A stretch of DNA of 64,000 nucleotides, taken from positions 62,001 to 126,000 of the forward strand of contig NZ_VANI01000006.1 of the NCBI RefSeq assembly GCF_005771435.1, read 5' to 3'. The translations under genes were made by a program, and so were the position numbers. Positions 1 through 8,903 of the stretch are shown piece after piece; position 1 is the stretch's first letter; the number at the start of each line of letters is the position of its first letter. The notes below the pieces were generated by a model. It saw only the letters and a list, made by a program, of their open reading frames with translations. It did no database searches and was not told the origin of the DNA. The stretch is from Microbulbifer harenosus (GTDB lineage Bacteria > Pseudomonadota > Gammaproteobacteria > Pseudomonadales > Cellvibrionaceae).

Positions 1-1465
1 CCAGGTATTGCACGCCGCTATCGAGTGTGACCCCGAGGCGCGGATTCTTCCATGGGCCGGCGGCGGTCACCTGCAGTTGAGCGATGGTACCGTCCAGTTC
101 CGACGGAATTTCCAGATCGCGCGTTTCCTCAAGAGACGCGAGAATTCGCCGGATCTCCGCAAACGGCAATTGCGCGAGCTGTCCCTTCAGATCGATGGCT
201 TCACTGCCAATATCCACACTGCCGCTCACGTCGAGCCGCGCCTCAGCCAGTTGCAGGCGCGCGGTGCGCAGGTAAATCCTGTCTTCGATGGTTTCCACGT
301 CGCCGGTCAGGTGCAGAGGTTGCTGCTGGTAGGATGTTTTGAGTTCCAGCGTGCCGTCGGCATTGGGCAGCGCAAGCGGACCTTTCACTGCAAGATCGGC
401 GCTCAACCAGCCGCCGCGCAGATAGTCCTGAAAGGGATGGGATATGGCGACAGGCAGGCGGCTCAACTGTACCTTGAGGTCCACGGCCTCGCTGTCGATA
501 CGGCCGCGAATAGTGTGGCGGGTGTCGTCCACGGTGAGCGTAAGATCATCGGTGGCAACGGACCAGGGCGACAGCATGACGTCTGCATGGCCAACCAGCC
601 CAAAGCGGTGCTCCACCAACGGCAGGGAGAAGCGTTCGACAGCGACGCTCACACGATTTTCGCCCGCGAGTTCCAGCAGGAATTTGCCGTCTGCATCGAG
701 CCCTTCGCCCGCCGGCAACAACAATGTGCGCGGCAAAAATCCACCGGCCCGCTCACTGGCCGACAAGGTGAGTGCATACACCGTATCGCTCTGCATGCGT
801 CCCTCGAGACGCACGTGCATCCCGTGCCCGTTTTCGGATTCAGCAAGCTCCGCAATATCCAGGGTCAACGCCGACTCCCGGCGCGGCCATCGATAGCTGC
901 CCTCACCGTTCACCGCTACCTCGGGAAAATCCTTGAGGCTTTTGTCGATGATGGTGAGCCGTTGTACTGACAAACGCTCAACCCAGATAGCGGGCATCGT
1001 GGGATCGTCCACCTCTTCTGCGGTGTCTTCCACTTCCTCTTCACTGACGTGGGCCTCCAGATATTCGCCCAGTAGCGTGTTGTCGAACAGGAAGGACTGC
1101 GCGCTCAACTCGGGAATATGGATCTGGTTTCGCCACAGCCGCTGCATGTCCAACTGCAGGGTCAGCTTGCGGCTCTCTAGCAATGGCCTGTCCTTGTAGT
1201 GCACCTGCAGCAGGTCGAAATACCAGTACCCCAGCTGTGGGCTACTCAGGCCCCGGGCTTCAATTTCCAGATCGGGCAAGTAGTGACGGGCGATGGCGAG
1301 GCCGCTGTTGGTTAGCGCGATACGCCCGGTTTCCGAGCCCACGAGGAAAATCGCCCCCAGCAGTGGCAACAGAAGCACCACCGAGATCAGTGTCAGGCGC
1401 GGAGCACGCGGCCAGCGTCTGCGTTTTTCCCGTGCGGAAGTAGTGGAATCAGGTTGCACCGCCAT
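1..1465 (-). CDS. tamB: Translocation and assembly module protein TamB, N-terminal part (truncated by window edge)
   Basis: About 488 residues of the N-terminus are visible; the rest lies left of the window. TamB is an inner-membrane-anchored periplasmic protein that spans to the outer membrane and works with TamA in outer-membrane biogenesis and probably phospholipid transport. The sequence starts with a basic stretch (REKRRRWPRAPR) followed by one hydrophobic anchor (LTLISVVLLLPLLGAIFLVG), then long beta-strand-rich, AsmA/DUF490-like sequence with repeated patterns of the type LDVSGSVDIGSEAIDLKGQL. The ATG at 1463-1465 begins 2 nt after the tamA stop codon, so the two genes are almost certainly co-transcribed and translationally coupled. 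Identification rests on the fold pattern plus the tamA neighbour. Confidence 0.88.
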   Translation of the reverse strand, partial: MAVQPDSTTSAREKRRRWPRAPRLTLISVVLLLPLLGAIFLVGSETGRIALTNSGLAIARHYLPDLEIEARGLSSPQLGYWYFDLLQVHYKDRPLLESRKLTLQLDMQRLWRNQIHIPELSAQSFLFDNTLLGEYLEAHVSEEEVEDTAEEVDDPTMPAIWVERLSVQRLTIIDKSLKDFPEVAVNGEGSYRWPRRESALTLDIAELAESENGHGMHVRLEGRMQSDTVYALTLSASERAGGFLPRTLLLPAGEGLDADGKFLLELAGENRVSVAVERFSLPLVEHRFGLVGHADVMLSPWSVATDDLTLTVDDTRHTIRGRIDSEAVDLKVQLSRLPVAISHPFQDYLRGGWLSADLAVKGPLALPNADGTLELKTSYQQQPLHLTGDVETIEDRIYLRTARLQLAEARLDVSGSVDIGSEAIDLKGQLAQLPFAEIRRILASLEETRDLEIPSELDGTIAQLQVTAAGPWKNPRLGVTLDSGVQYL

Positions 1466-1467
1466 AA

Positions 1468-3315
1468 TCAGAACGCCTGCCCCAGGCTCACATAGATCTG
1501 ATAACGGCTGTCATCCAGGTCGTCGCGGCGATCCAGCGGGAAAGCGATATCAAAGCGCAGCGGCGCAAAAGACGTCATATAGCGCACACCAATGCCCGCA
1601 CCCCAGTAGAGATCGTCGAAACTTGGCTGGGGGTCGGCGTAGGCGTTGCCGCCATCCAGGAACAGCACGCCCCCCCAGGTCTCGGTAAAGCGGAAGCGCC
1701 CCTCAAACGACACTTCACTCAGCGCCCGCCCGCCGATAGGGTCGGAGAGCGTGGGCGGTTCACCCGCCACGGTCGATGGAATCAACCGTCTCGGCCCCAG
1801 CGCCTGATAGGCGTAACCGCGCACGGAGCCACCGCCACCGGCGTAGAAGCGCTCATCCGCGGGGATATCCAGGTTGTCGATGCCGCTGATCACGCCGGCC
1901 TTGATACGCACTGCCAGAGTCGGATCGTAGCGAACCTCCTCGGCGGTGAGATAACCGGTGGCCACCAGAGTATTTTTGACAAAGCGGGTGCCGCTGCCCT
2001 TGAGATCGAAATAGGGTTTCACCTCCATGGCAATGGTGGCGCCGCGGTGTGCATCCAGCAGGTTGTCGGTTGTATCGATTTTCAGACCCAGGGGAAACGC
2101 CAGCAGGTTGTAGTTTTCACTCTCCTCCCCCTCTTCCTGTACGTCACTGAACTTCAGCTCACTGCCGATACTGAAGGTGCGGTGTTTGGTGTGGCGGCGG
2201 GAAATGGTGCCGCCGAACGTAATGGCCTCGGCCTGATAGGATTCCCGGTCTTCGTTGGACGCCTCCGCCTTGGCGGTGAAATTCTGATCATCGCGAAAAA
2301 AGCGCGGTACCAATAGCTCTCCGGTGAGAGACTGCGTGATTTCGCTGACCCGGGTCTCCACTTCAATTTTTTCACCGCGCCCGAGAATGTTGCGGTGCTC
2401 CCAACCGGCGGAGACGCCGGCGCCTTCATCGGACGCATAACCCACCCCCAGGCGCACGGTGCGATGTTTGCGCTCGATCACCAGAAAAGTGATGTCCACC
2501 ATCCCTTCGTACGGGGCCGATACCTCGGCATTCACACCAGCGATCAGGTTGGTGCGCAACAGGCGCAATTTCGCCGCATCCAGCTTGCTGCGGCTGAAAC
2601 AATCTCCCGGTTTCAGTTGTACCCGCTTGCGCAGAAATTCTTCGTTTACTGTCTCGACGCCTTGTACCTGTACCTGGCCAATATGCACCTCGGGGCTATC
2701 CGCCACCCGGTATTGGACGCGTGCGGCATGTTCGCTGTGAATGACGGTGGCTTTGTAGGTCACATCCACGTTGAGCAGGCAGGCATTTTCCGCGAGATAG
2801 GTCTCAATCTTCTTTACGCCCGCAGTCACTTTTTCCGCATCCAGCGGATCGCCTTCCTGCAGACCCACACCGTCAAAGCCCGCTTTCAGGTGCGCGGGCA
2901 TGCGCACATCCAGCGACTTGATCCGGAACTGACGCCCGGGCACCACCCGGTAGAGAATTTCGCCATCCGTTACCGACTGGCGCACACGCCCGTCGTAGTA
3001 ACCGCGGGATCTCAGTAATTTCTCCAGCGTGCCGCGCTCGTAGCGCGCGACATCCAAGGGATCGTCGTAGGACTTGAGCACACTGCTGGATTTGCGCTGT
3101 TCATTCAGTTGATCGCGCAGCCAGCCCTGCAGTTCGCGGTCTTCCGGCACACGGATTTTGAATTTGGGCAGGCTGTCGAAAAAAGGCAGCGCATAGCCAT
3201 ACTGAGGGCTCAGTAACAGTAGTGCGGCCATCAGGACCACAGTTAAAAATGGAGGGGATACCGCTCTCGGAGCGAACAGGAAATTGCGCAACTCTACAAC
3301 CCGCTTGCCAATCAT
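1468..3315 (-). CDS. tamA: Outer membrane assembly protein TamA (Omp85 family)
   Basis: A 615-residue Omp85-family outer-membrane protein. A signal peptide ends near QYGYA, three POTRA domains occupy roughly residues 40-260 (for example RGYYDGRVRQSVTDGEILYR), and a 16-stranded beta barrel fills the remainder. The diagnostic barrel motif VRGY is present in DERFYAGGGGSVRGYAY, and the protein ends in an aromatic residue (GQAF), as usual for barrels recognised by BAM. A longer reading frame opens with a TTG at 3363, but the ATG at 3315 gives the better signal peptide and is chosen. It lies directly upstream of tamB, the conserved arrangement in proteobacteria. TamA forms the outer-membrane half of the translocation and assembly module. 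Confidence 0.93.
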   Translation of the reverse strand: MIGKRVVELRNFLFAPRAVSPPFLTVVLMAALLLLSPQYGYALPFFDSLPKFKIRVPEDRELQGWLRDQLNEQRKSSSVLKSYDDPLDVARYERGTLEKLLRSRGYYDGRVRQSVTDGEILYRVVPGRQFRIKSLDVRMPAHLKAGFDGVGLQEGDPLDAEKVTAGVKKIETYLAENACLLNVDVTYKATVIHSEHAARVQYRVADSPEVHIGQVQVQGVETVNEEFLRKRVQLKPGDCFSRSKLDAAKLRLLRTNLIAGVNAEVSAPYEGMVDITFLVIERKHRTVRLGVGYASDEGAGVSAGWEHRNILGRGEKIEVETRVSEITQSLTGELLVPRFFRDDQNFTAKAEASNEDRESYQAEAITFGGTISRRHTKHRTFSIGSELKFSDVQEEGEESENYNLLAFPLGLKIDTTDNLLDAHRGATIAMEVKPYFDLKGSGTRFVKNTLVATGYLTAEEVRYDPTLAVRIKAGVISGIDNLDIPADERFYAGGGGSVRGYAYQALGPRRLIPSTVAGEPPTLSDPIGGRALSEVSFEGRFRFTETWGGVLFLDGGNAYADPQPSFDDLYWGAGIGVRYMTSFAPLRFDIAFPLDRRDDLDDSRYQIYVSLGQAF

Positions 3316-3442
3316 CACCACTGCGACGCTAATGGAGAGAGAAAGTTGCGAAGAGAGTCGCAACTTTACCAGTCTTTACACCCGCGCAGCGCTCATCCCG
3401 CGCGGGCTATCTCTCCTATCTACCAGCTGTTTACCAGCAGAC

Positions 3443-3829
3443 TCAGCGCCCCGGCACCACCTGTGTGCCAGTGCGCTCCATCAGCGGATTGCAGTTCTTG
3501 ATGACGACCCGGCCCTCCAGCAGATTACCCTTGGAGTATTCGCTGAAGATGCACTCGTTGGTGCGCGGATCAAAGTTCTCCACCCAGAGATTGTCGTCTT
3601 TCCAGGTGGAACCCAGATGTCGCTGCCCATCGGGCACACTAATGTACATCACGCCGCCAAAGCGTTTCACGAACACCTGTTCAAAGTGGAAATAATAAGC
3701 GAGCCACGCCGTCAGAAAGATGATGGCAGCGACGATCGCGCCTTTGCCGAGACTGCCAAGACGGCCGCCGATGAACAGGCTCAATACAATCAGAGCGATA
3801 ACGGCAGCCCAATACAGGTAAGTAATCAT
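3443..3829 (-). CDS. Small uncharacterised inner-membrane protein
   Basis: A 128-residue protein whose ATG at 3829 is preceded by GGAAG at a good distance. The open frame extends upstream to 4075, but the extra 82 residues look non-coding. Two hydrophobic segments lie in the first 55 residues (ITYLYWAAVIALIVLSLF and AIVAAIIFLTAWLAYYF). A soluble domain follows, with VMYISVPDGQRHLGSTW and NECIFSEYSKGNLLEGRVV. I do not recognise the family. The pattern suggests a bitopic or hairpin membrane protein with a C-terminal domain outside the membrane. It is separated from tamA by about 127 bp on the same strand and may be transcribed on its own. Confidence 0.7.
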   Translation of the reverse strand: MITYLYWAAVIALIVLSLFIGGRLGSLGKGAIVAAIIFLTAWLAYYFHFEQVFVKRFGGVMYISVPDGQRHLGSTWKDDNLWVENFDPRTNECIFSEYSKGNLLEGRVVIKNCNPLMERTGTQVVPGR

Positions 3830-4090
3830 GCTTATCTTCCGTGACGTTATTAGTTTACGGGGTTGGCTTACAGGGTAGCGCAGTTTAGCTGGCGCGGCAT
3901 AGCGCAGAAGACGGGGGACAATGCCGCCAATGCGGCGACATATGGCGGAACAGGTATTCCACTCCGCCGAAAAATGCGCCGCCAACCGCGATTCCAGCAC
4001 AGGCTTGATCTCGCTCAAGACCACCAGCGGGCGCCACTTTACACTGGAGTCCGTCAAACACAAGCGGTTGCACACTAAAAGGAGGCAATC

Positions 4091-4234
4091 ATGGACGCTA
4101 TGATCGACCTATTCACCAGTTTTTCCGGCCTGCTGAGTCTCGGGATAATTGCCTTTGTGTGCGTCATGGGCGTGTTTATCACCCGTATGGCGCTGACCAA
4201 GATGAATGAAGAGCTGGCCCGGAAAACCAACTGA
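4091..4234 (+). CDS. DUF3149-type small transmembrane protein
   Basis: A 47-residue protein too short for ordinary ORF lists. It starts at an ATG 7 nt after a strong AAGGAGG-like ribosome binding site (AAAAGGAGGCAATC). The sequence is a short amphipathic start (MDAMIDLFTSFSG), one transmembrane helix (LLSLGIIAFVCVMGVFI) and a basic cytoplasmic tail (TRMALTKMNEELARKTN). Length and pattern match the DUF3149 family of tiny inner-membrane proteins in gammaproteobacteria, whose function is unknown. It sits alone between oppositely oriented genes. Confidence 0.8.
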   Translation: MDAMIDLFTSFSGLLSLGIIAFVCVMGVFITRMALTKMNEELARKTN

Positions 4235-4273
4235 GCGCCCATCGGCCCGCTCTTCCGTCGGCGCTGGCGGGGA

Positions 4274-6247
4274 TTATCCCTCCGACAGCGTCGGCAGGTT
4301 CTCAAACAGTTTCAACGCTTCTGGATTGGCCAGAGCTTCCTGGTTTTTCACCGGTTTGCCGTGCACCACGTTGCGTACCGCAAGTTCCACGATCTTGCCG
4401 CTAATGGTGCGGGGAATATCCGCCACCTGAATCACTTTGGCGGGCACGTGGCGCGGCGTGGTGTTGGCGCGGATGGTCGTGCGGATTTTCTGAATCAGCT
4501 CGTCATCCAGCGTCAGCCCTTCGCGCAACACCACAAACAGCACCACGCGCACATCGTCGCGCCAGTCCTGGCCGATGCAGATGCTGTCCAGCACTTCTTC
4601 CACCTTCTCCACCTGGCGGTAGATTTCCGCAGTACCGATACGCACCCCACCGGGATTCAACACCGCATCGGAACGGCCGTAAATGATCACACCGCCGTGC
4701 TCAGTGATTTCCGCGTAGTCGCCGTGAGCCCAAACCCCGGGCCAGCTGTCGAAATAGGCATCGTGATATTTGCTGCCATCGGCATCATTCCAGAAACCGA
4801 TGGGCATACAGGGAAAGGAAGTGGCGCACACCAACTCGCCCTTTTCTTCCAGCACCGGTTTGCCGTCGTCGCTCCACACCTGCACCGCCATTCCGAGACC
4901 GCGGCACTGCAACTCGCCCGGATACACCGGCAGAGTGGGATTGCCGAGCGCAAAACAGGAAATGATGTCGGTACCGCCGGAAATGGAACTCAGACATACA
5001 TCGGACTTGATGTCCCGGTATACGTAGCGGAAGCCCTCGTGAGCAAGCGGCGACCCGGTGGAGAGCACCGCGCGCAGACGCTCAAGCCTGTGGCTCTCCC
5101 GCGGCTTGCAGCCGGCCTTTTCCAGTGCGGCGAGGTATTTGGCGCTGGTGCCAAATACACTGATGCCTTCCTCATCCGCCATATCCCACAGGCATTGGGC
5201 CGCCGGGTAAAACGGTGAGCCGTCGTACAGCACCAGGGTGGCGCCGCAAGCGAGGCCACTTACCAGCCAGTTCCACATCATCCAGCCACAGGTGGTGAAG
5301 TAGAACAAGGTGTCGTCACGGGAAATGTCCGTGTGCAGGCGATGCTCTTTGATGTGCTGCAGCAAGGTACCGCCCACCCCGTGAACGATGCACTTGGGTA
5401 CGCCGGTGGTACCGGAGGAGTACATGATGTAGAGCGGATGATTGAACGCAGTCTGTGCGAAGGTCAACGAGCGCACCGGCGCCTTTTCCACAAAATCATT
5501 GAGGAGGATGGCGCGGTCCAGGCCGGCAATATCCACTGCGGTCTGCTCCGAAGAACGGGCCACCGGTACCACTACCAACTGCTGAATGGAGTCGATCTGC
5601 TCGACGATCTGCGCAAGGCGCGGCAGCGAGTCGATGACCTTGCCGTTGTAGAAATAACCTTCGCAGGCAAACAGGATTTTCGGTTCGACCTGGCCGAAGC
5701 GGTCCAACACGCCATTAATACCGAAATCCGGGGAGCAGGAGGTCCAGATGGCGCCAAGACTGGAAACAGCGAGCATCGCCACCACGGTGTCGATGATGTT
5801 CGGCATAAAACCCGCCACCCGGTCGCCCTCGCCTACGCCCGCATCTGCCAGCGCTGCGGCCAACCGCTCCACCTGTTCATACAGCTGCTGATAGCTCAAT
5901 GTGCGGCGACTGCCATTTTCCAGCCGTTCAACCAGTGCAGGCTTGTCATCGCGAAAACGCAGCAGGTTTTCGGCGAAGTTCAGCTGGGCCTCGGGAAACC
6001 ACTCGGCGCCGGGCATACTGTCTTTGCCAAGAATTTTATTGCCCCGCGCACTGGCTATAACCTCACCGAACTCCCAAAGGTGGCTCCAGAATTGCTCGCG
6101 GTGGTCGACGGACCACTGATACAGCGCGTGATAATCCGGCAGCGACTGCCGGTGCAGCTCGTTAATCTGGCAGCGAAACTGGTCCATCTGAGTGGCGGCG
6201 ATGGCCGCTTGGGTGGGTTGCCAAAGTGGTTGCACAGGATTGCTCAT
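4274..6247 (-). CDS. Acetoacetyl-CoA synthetase (acetoacetate-CoA ligase)
   Basis: A 657-residue ANL-superfamily acyl-CoA synthetase of the acetoacetate type. It activates acetoacetate with ATP and CoA, feeding ketone bodies into acetyl-CoA and lipid or polyhydroxyalkanoate metabolism. The N-terminal ACAS extension (WSVDHREQFWSHLWEFG) is followed by the P-loop motif MYSSGTTGVPKCIVHG, the A5-like region SISGGTDIISCF, the ribose-binding YGRSDAVLNPGGVRIGTAEIY hinge and a C-terminal lysine in PRTISGKIVELAV. Length matches the family (about 650). It is divergent from a LysR regulator at 6478, with about 230 bp between them, so that regulator is the natural candidate to control it. Confidence 0.92.
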   Translation of the reverse strand: MSNPVQPLWQPTQAAIAATQMDQFRCQINELHRQSLPDYHALYQWSVDHREQFWSHLWEFGEVIASARGNKILGKDSMPGAEWFPEAQLNFAENLLRFRDDKPALVERLENGSRRTLSYQQLYEQVERLAAALADAGVGEGDRVAGFMPNIIDTVVAMLAVSSLGAIWTSCSPDFGINGVLDRFGQVEPKILFACEGYFYNGKVIDSLPRLAQIVEQIDSIQQLVVVPVARSSEQTAVDIAGLDRAILLNDFVEKAPVRSLTFAQTAFNHPLYIMYSSGTTGVPKCIVHGVGGTLLQHIKEHRLHTDISRDDTLFYFTTCGWMMWNWLVSGLACGATLVLYDGSPFYPAAQCLWDMADEEGISVFGTSAKYLAALEKAGCKPRESHRLERLRAVLSTGSPLAHEGFRYVYRDIKSDVCLSSISGGTDIISCFALGNPTLPVYPGELQCRGLGMAVQVWSDDGKPVLEEKGELVCATSFPCMPIGFWNDADGSKYHDAYFDSWPGVWAHGDYAEITEHGGVIIYGRSDAVLNPGGVRIGTAEIYRQVEKVEEVLDSICIGQDWRDDVRVVLFVVLREGLTLDDELIQKIRTTIRANTTPRHVPAKVIQVADIPRTISGKIVELAVRNVVHGKPVKNQEALANPEALKLFENLPTLSEG

Positions 6248-6350
6248 CGCGGCTGACTCTCTCTTGTTCTGTGTTCTGGCTGTTTTGCTGCGTTAATGCT
6301 TGCGCTGGGGCTCCATCGCCGGCCGGTAACGTCTGCGGATCGGGTAAATC

Positions 6351-6364
6351 AATGGTTGACCATT
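6351..6364. promoter_or_regulatory. Palindrome in the acetoacetyl-CoA synthetase / LysR intergenic region
   Basis: AATGGT-TG-ACCATT is a perfect 14-bp palindrome centred between the two divergent starts. LysR regulators usually bind short dyads of T-N11-A type in such divergent promoters, so this is the best candidate operator. The stretch from about 6410 to 6452 is strongly AT-rich and could hold promoter elements for the LysR gene. Binding is inferred only. Confidence 0.45.
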
Positions 6365-6477
6365 ATTCGCGCTCTCGCCATAGGCACAATCATGCCTTGG
6401 TCTGACACTTAAAACTAATTTAAACTTATTAACAAATATTAAATTTTACTTAAATGATTTCTGCGCGGGAGAAACCG

Positions 6478-7374
6478 GTGGGCACAACCGTTAAACAGCT
6501 GCGCGCCTTTGTGGCGGTGGCCAGAACCCGCAGCCTCGCTGAGGCCAGCGCGCAATTGCATGTCTCCCAACCGGCCATTTCCGTAGCCATCCGCGCACTG
6601 GAAGATTCCCTTGGCGGCGCCCTGTTCAATCGCGATGGCCGCCAGCTCGCGCTGACGCCGGAAGGTGTGGCATTTTTGGAGCGGGCCCAGCAACTGCTGC
6701 ACAACTGGGACAACACCCTGGACGCGGTACAGCAGCGCTTCCGTCTGCAACAGGGGCAGTTGTCCATCGCGGCCATTCCGGCGTTTGCATTGAATCAATT
6801 GCCCGAGCTGTTGCGGGAGTTTCACCAGCGGTACCCGGACATCAATATCGTGCTGGAAGACATCGTGATGGAGCGGGTGGTGAACGCGGTGCAGGAGGGA
6901 CGCGCGGAACTGGGGATCAGCTTCCGCCCGGAGGATCTGGGCAATCTGCGCTTCACCCCCTTTGGCGATGACCGCTTTGTGGCGGTGCTGCCAGCGGGAC
7001 ATCCACTGCAGCGCAGGAAAGCGTTGCGCTGGCAGGACCTCGCGCGCGAGCCATTTATCGCTATGAACAGAGGATCGGCGGTGCGCCGTTGGACAGACGC
7101 GGCGTTTGCACAAAGCCGGGATCAGGGAATACAGCCCCGCCTGCTGTGCGAAGCCAACCAGCTGAGCACTATCGGCAGACTTGTGCAGACGGGGTTGGGC
7201 GTGAGTGCGGTGCCAAGTCTGTGTGAAACCCAGATGCGCGCTTATGGACTGAGCTGCAAACCATTGGCCGACCCGGTGGTGACGCAACCGGTGGGGATTC
7301 TCGTGCGCGAGGCCGGCGCACTGTCCGCGCCGGCACAGGCATTCTCAAACATGCTTCTCGGCATCTCTCCCTGA
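6478..7374 (+). CDS. LysR-family transcriptional regulator
   Basis: A 298-residue regulator with an N-terminal winged helix-turn-helix (TVKQLRAFVAVARTRSLAEA then LHVSQPAISVAIRALEDSLG) and a C-terminal periplasmic-binding-protein-like effector domain (about residues 90-295). The GTG at 6478 is chosen because it follows GGGAGA at ideal spacing. An in-frame ATG at 6454 has no visible ribosome binding site and would add eight residues. Its divergent position next to acetoacetyl-CoA synthetase suggests control of that gene, probably with a CoA or keto-acid metabolite as effector. Its 3' end overlaps the convergent HAAS gene by 30 bp. Confidence 0.9.
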   Translation: MGTTVKQLRAFVAVARTRSLAEASAQLHVSQPAISVAIRALEDSLGGALFNRDGRQLALTPEGVAFLERAQQLLHNWDNTLDAVQQRFRLQQGQLSIAAIPAFALNQLPELLREFHQRYPDINIVLEDIVMERVVNAVQEGRAELGISFRPEDLGNLRFTPFGDDRFVAVLPAGHPLQRRKALRWQDLAREPFIAMNRGSAVRRWTDAAFAQSRDQGIQPRLLCEANQLSTIGRLVQTGLGVSAVPSLCETQMRAYGLSCKPLADPVVTQPVGILVREAGALSAPAQAFSNMLLGISP

Positions 7375-8316
7375 GTATGCATGCAGCAATCCGCGAATGT
7401 TCTCAAACAGATCCCACGCCGTGATGGCGATAACGACACCTATCGCGACCTGCCAACCACCCTGGCTCGGCTGCCAGAACTCGCCGTTGTGCCACTCGAG
7501 CGAAAATGGCGCATTCAAGCCGAGCAGCATCGCCAGCATCACCAGCCAGTAACTATTCAGGGCGGCGTCGGTGAGCAATCGCCGGCGTGTCCAGAACGGG
7601 GAAAAGAGCTTATAGAGCGACATCAACACACTGGCGCCAAGGGCGAAATTGAGCCACGGTAACAAGGTAGTAAATTCCACAGACAGTGAGAGCGACGAGT
7701 TCCCACCGGTGCCGGGCAACAGCCACATATCGTTCAACCACGCCATCGCCAGCAACGTCACCACAAACTCCAGCGCAGAGTCAAAACGCTTGATACGCCG
7801 ACCACTGTCTACCACATTTGGCAGAGTGCGGGGATTCCAGTCGGCGAAAACCCTGCGGTAGCTGAGCCCTTCTCCAGCCAGGTAAAATACCAGCGTCACC
7901 CAGGCGAAGGCGTGAATACCACTCTCGTACAGGCCGGCAAACCACCCAATGGCGGCAGACACCAGCTTCGGATGCTCGTCCCCATATAGGGACCCTACCG
8001 TGCCAACGGCGCCGAGAACCGCTAGCACCAACAGTGTCCATTTGAGCACCTGCAGATACAGGGGAAACAGCGGTTCGCTCACCAGCGTTCGGCGCGGCTG
8101 GTACGCCGCAGCCACGGCCATAGGATGCCCTCTCTGCTTCAGCAACTTGAGAATTTCGGACTCGGTAGGCATGCGGCCGAGCGACTCTTCGAGCTCATCC
8201 CGCTGATCCTGCAGGTCTGAATAAAGTTCATTCCCCACATCCTCCCGCAGGCGCGCCGGCAAATAGGTGCGGACATTGTCCACGTAGCGCTGCAACCAAT
8301 CTGTCTGATTTGCCAT
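7345..8316 (-). CDS. HAAS-domain membrane protein, partner of PadR
   Basis: A 323-residue protein with an N-terminal HAAS-type helical domain (DWLQRYVDNVRTYLPARLRED, DLQDQRDELEESLGR, ILKLLKQRGHPMAVAAAY) and about six hydrophobic segments after residue 75 (for example LKWTLLVLAVLGAVGTVGSLY and VVTLLAMAWLNDMWLLPG). The ATG at 8316 is preceded by GGAGTCGAAGGAA. Such proteins commonly follow a PadR regulator, as here: the padR stop is 29 bp upstream on the same strand. HAAS domains are predicted signalling modules tied to PadR, so this is probably a membrane sensor or effector in a PadR-controlled envelope response. Its ligand is unknown. Confidence 0.8.
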   Translation of the reverse strand: MANQTDWLQRYVDNVRTYLPARLREDVGNELYSDLQDQRDELEESLGRMPTESEILKLLKQRGHPMAVAAAYQPRRTLVSEPLFPLYLQVLKWTLLVLAVLGAVGTVGSLYGDEHPKLVSAAIGWFAGLYESGIHAFAWVTLVFYLAGEGLSYRRVFADWNPRTLPNVVDSGRRIKRFDSALEFVVTLLAMAWLNDMWLLPGTGGNSSLSLSVEFTTLLPWLNFALGASVLMSLYKLFSPFWTRRRLLTDAALNSYWLVMLAMLLGLNAPFSLEWHNGEFWQPSQGGWQVAIGVVIAITAWDLFENIRGLLHAYSGRDAEKHV

Positions 8317-8345
8317 TTCCTTCGACTCCCTAATCGTTTTCGCGA

Positions 8346-8684
8346 TCAATATTCCGCCGCCAGCTGGTCGATGACCTTGCTGAGATCCAGCCACTCGCGG
8401 CGCATCGCAGCAAGTGCAATTTCGCCACCACTAGCGATCTGGTAAAACCGCCGCTTGCGCCCCTCCTCCTGCTGCCAGTGGCTGCCCAACAGGCCCTGCT
8501 CTTCCAGCCGGCGCAGCAGTGGATACAGCGTGCCCTCGTCTATCTCCAACCCGCGTGCGGCCAGCTTTTTCCGCAACGAGTAGCCATAGTGCGGCTCGCG
8601 CAATGCCAGCAGTACTGCGAGGGTGAGCGCGCCGCGGCGAACCTCCATCACCAGCCTGTCGAGCTTCTCCGGCACTTCCGTCAT
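8346..8684 (-). CDS. PadR-family transcriptional regulator
   Basis: A 112-residue regulator of the short PadR class. It shows the typical winged helix: RRGALTLAVLLALREPHYGYSL, then the recognition segment GLEIDEGTLYPLLRRLEEQG and wing residues GRKRRFYQI. The C-terminal helix (REWLDLSKVIDQLAAEY) is the dimerisation element. It is the first gene of a two-gene operon with the HAAS membrane protein. Two tandem 19-bp inverted repeats directly upstream of its start are good candidates for its own operators, so negative autoregulation is expected. Confidence 0.92.
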   Translation of the reverse strand: MTEVPEKLDRLVMEVRRGALTLAVLLALREPHYGYSLRKKLAARGLEIDEGTLYPLLRRLEEQGLLGSHWQQEEGRKRRFYQIASGGEIALAAMRREWLDLSKVIDQLAAEY

Positions 8685-8696
8685 TTGTTCAACCCA

Positions 8697-8715
8697 TACT
8701 GTGTGTCACACAGTA
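8697..8715 (-). promoter_or_regulatory. PadR operator candidate 1
   Basis: TACTGTGTGTCACACAGTA is a perfect 19-bp palindrome around a central T, 12 bp upstream of the padR start codon. It is the proximal of two related dyads; position and symmetry fit an autoregulatory operator. Confidence 0.7.
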
Positions 8716-8717
8716 AA

Positions 8718-8736
8718 TACTGTGCACCACACAGTA
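8718..8736 (-). promoter_or_regulatory. PadR operator candidate 2
   Basis: TACTGTG-CACCA-CACAGTA repeats the outer seven bases of the first dyad on both sides. The centres (8706 and 8727) are 21 bp apart, two helical turns, so two dimers could sit on the same DNA face. Confidence 0.65.
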
Positions 8737-8850
8737 CTGAAGCGCAAGAGAAAAATTCAGCCAAGCTTGTGACTAGCCCCGGGAATGGCAGGAGAAACGA
8801 CGAGAAACGTGGGAAGGAATAAAAACGGATGGACCAGCGGGTGCCGGAAA

Positions 8851-8882
8851 CAACAAAGCCGGCGGTCAGGCCGGCTTTGTTG
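8851..8882 (-). terminator. Stem-loop terminator of the dps gene
   Basis: CAACAAAGCCGGC and GCCGGCTTTGTTG form a perfect 13-bp stem around a 6-nt loop (GGTCAG), about 20 nt past the dps stop on the minus strand. On that strand it is followed by TTTCC, a weak U tract. Confidence 0.7.
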
Positions 8883-8903
8883 AATAGGGAAGCGCTTGAC
8901 GAC

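Noticed and set aside
8..970. Long plus-strand open frame at the left edge
   Set aside because: It is antisense to tamB, whose minus-strand reading gives a signal anchor and AsmA-like beta-rich sequence and follows tamA directly; the plus-strand protein has no domain character.
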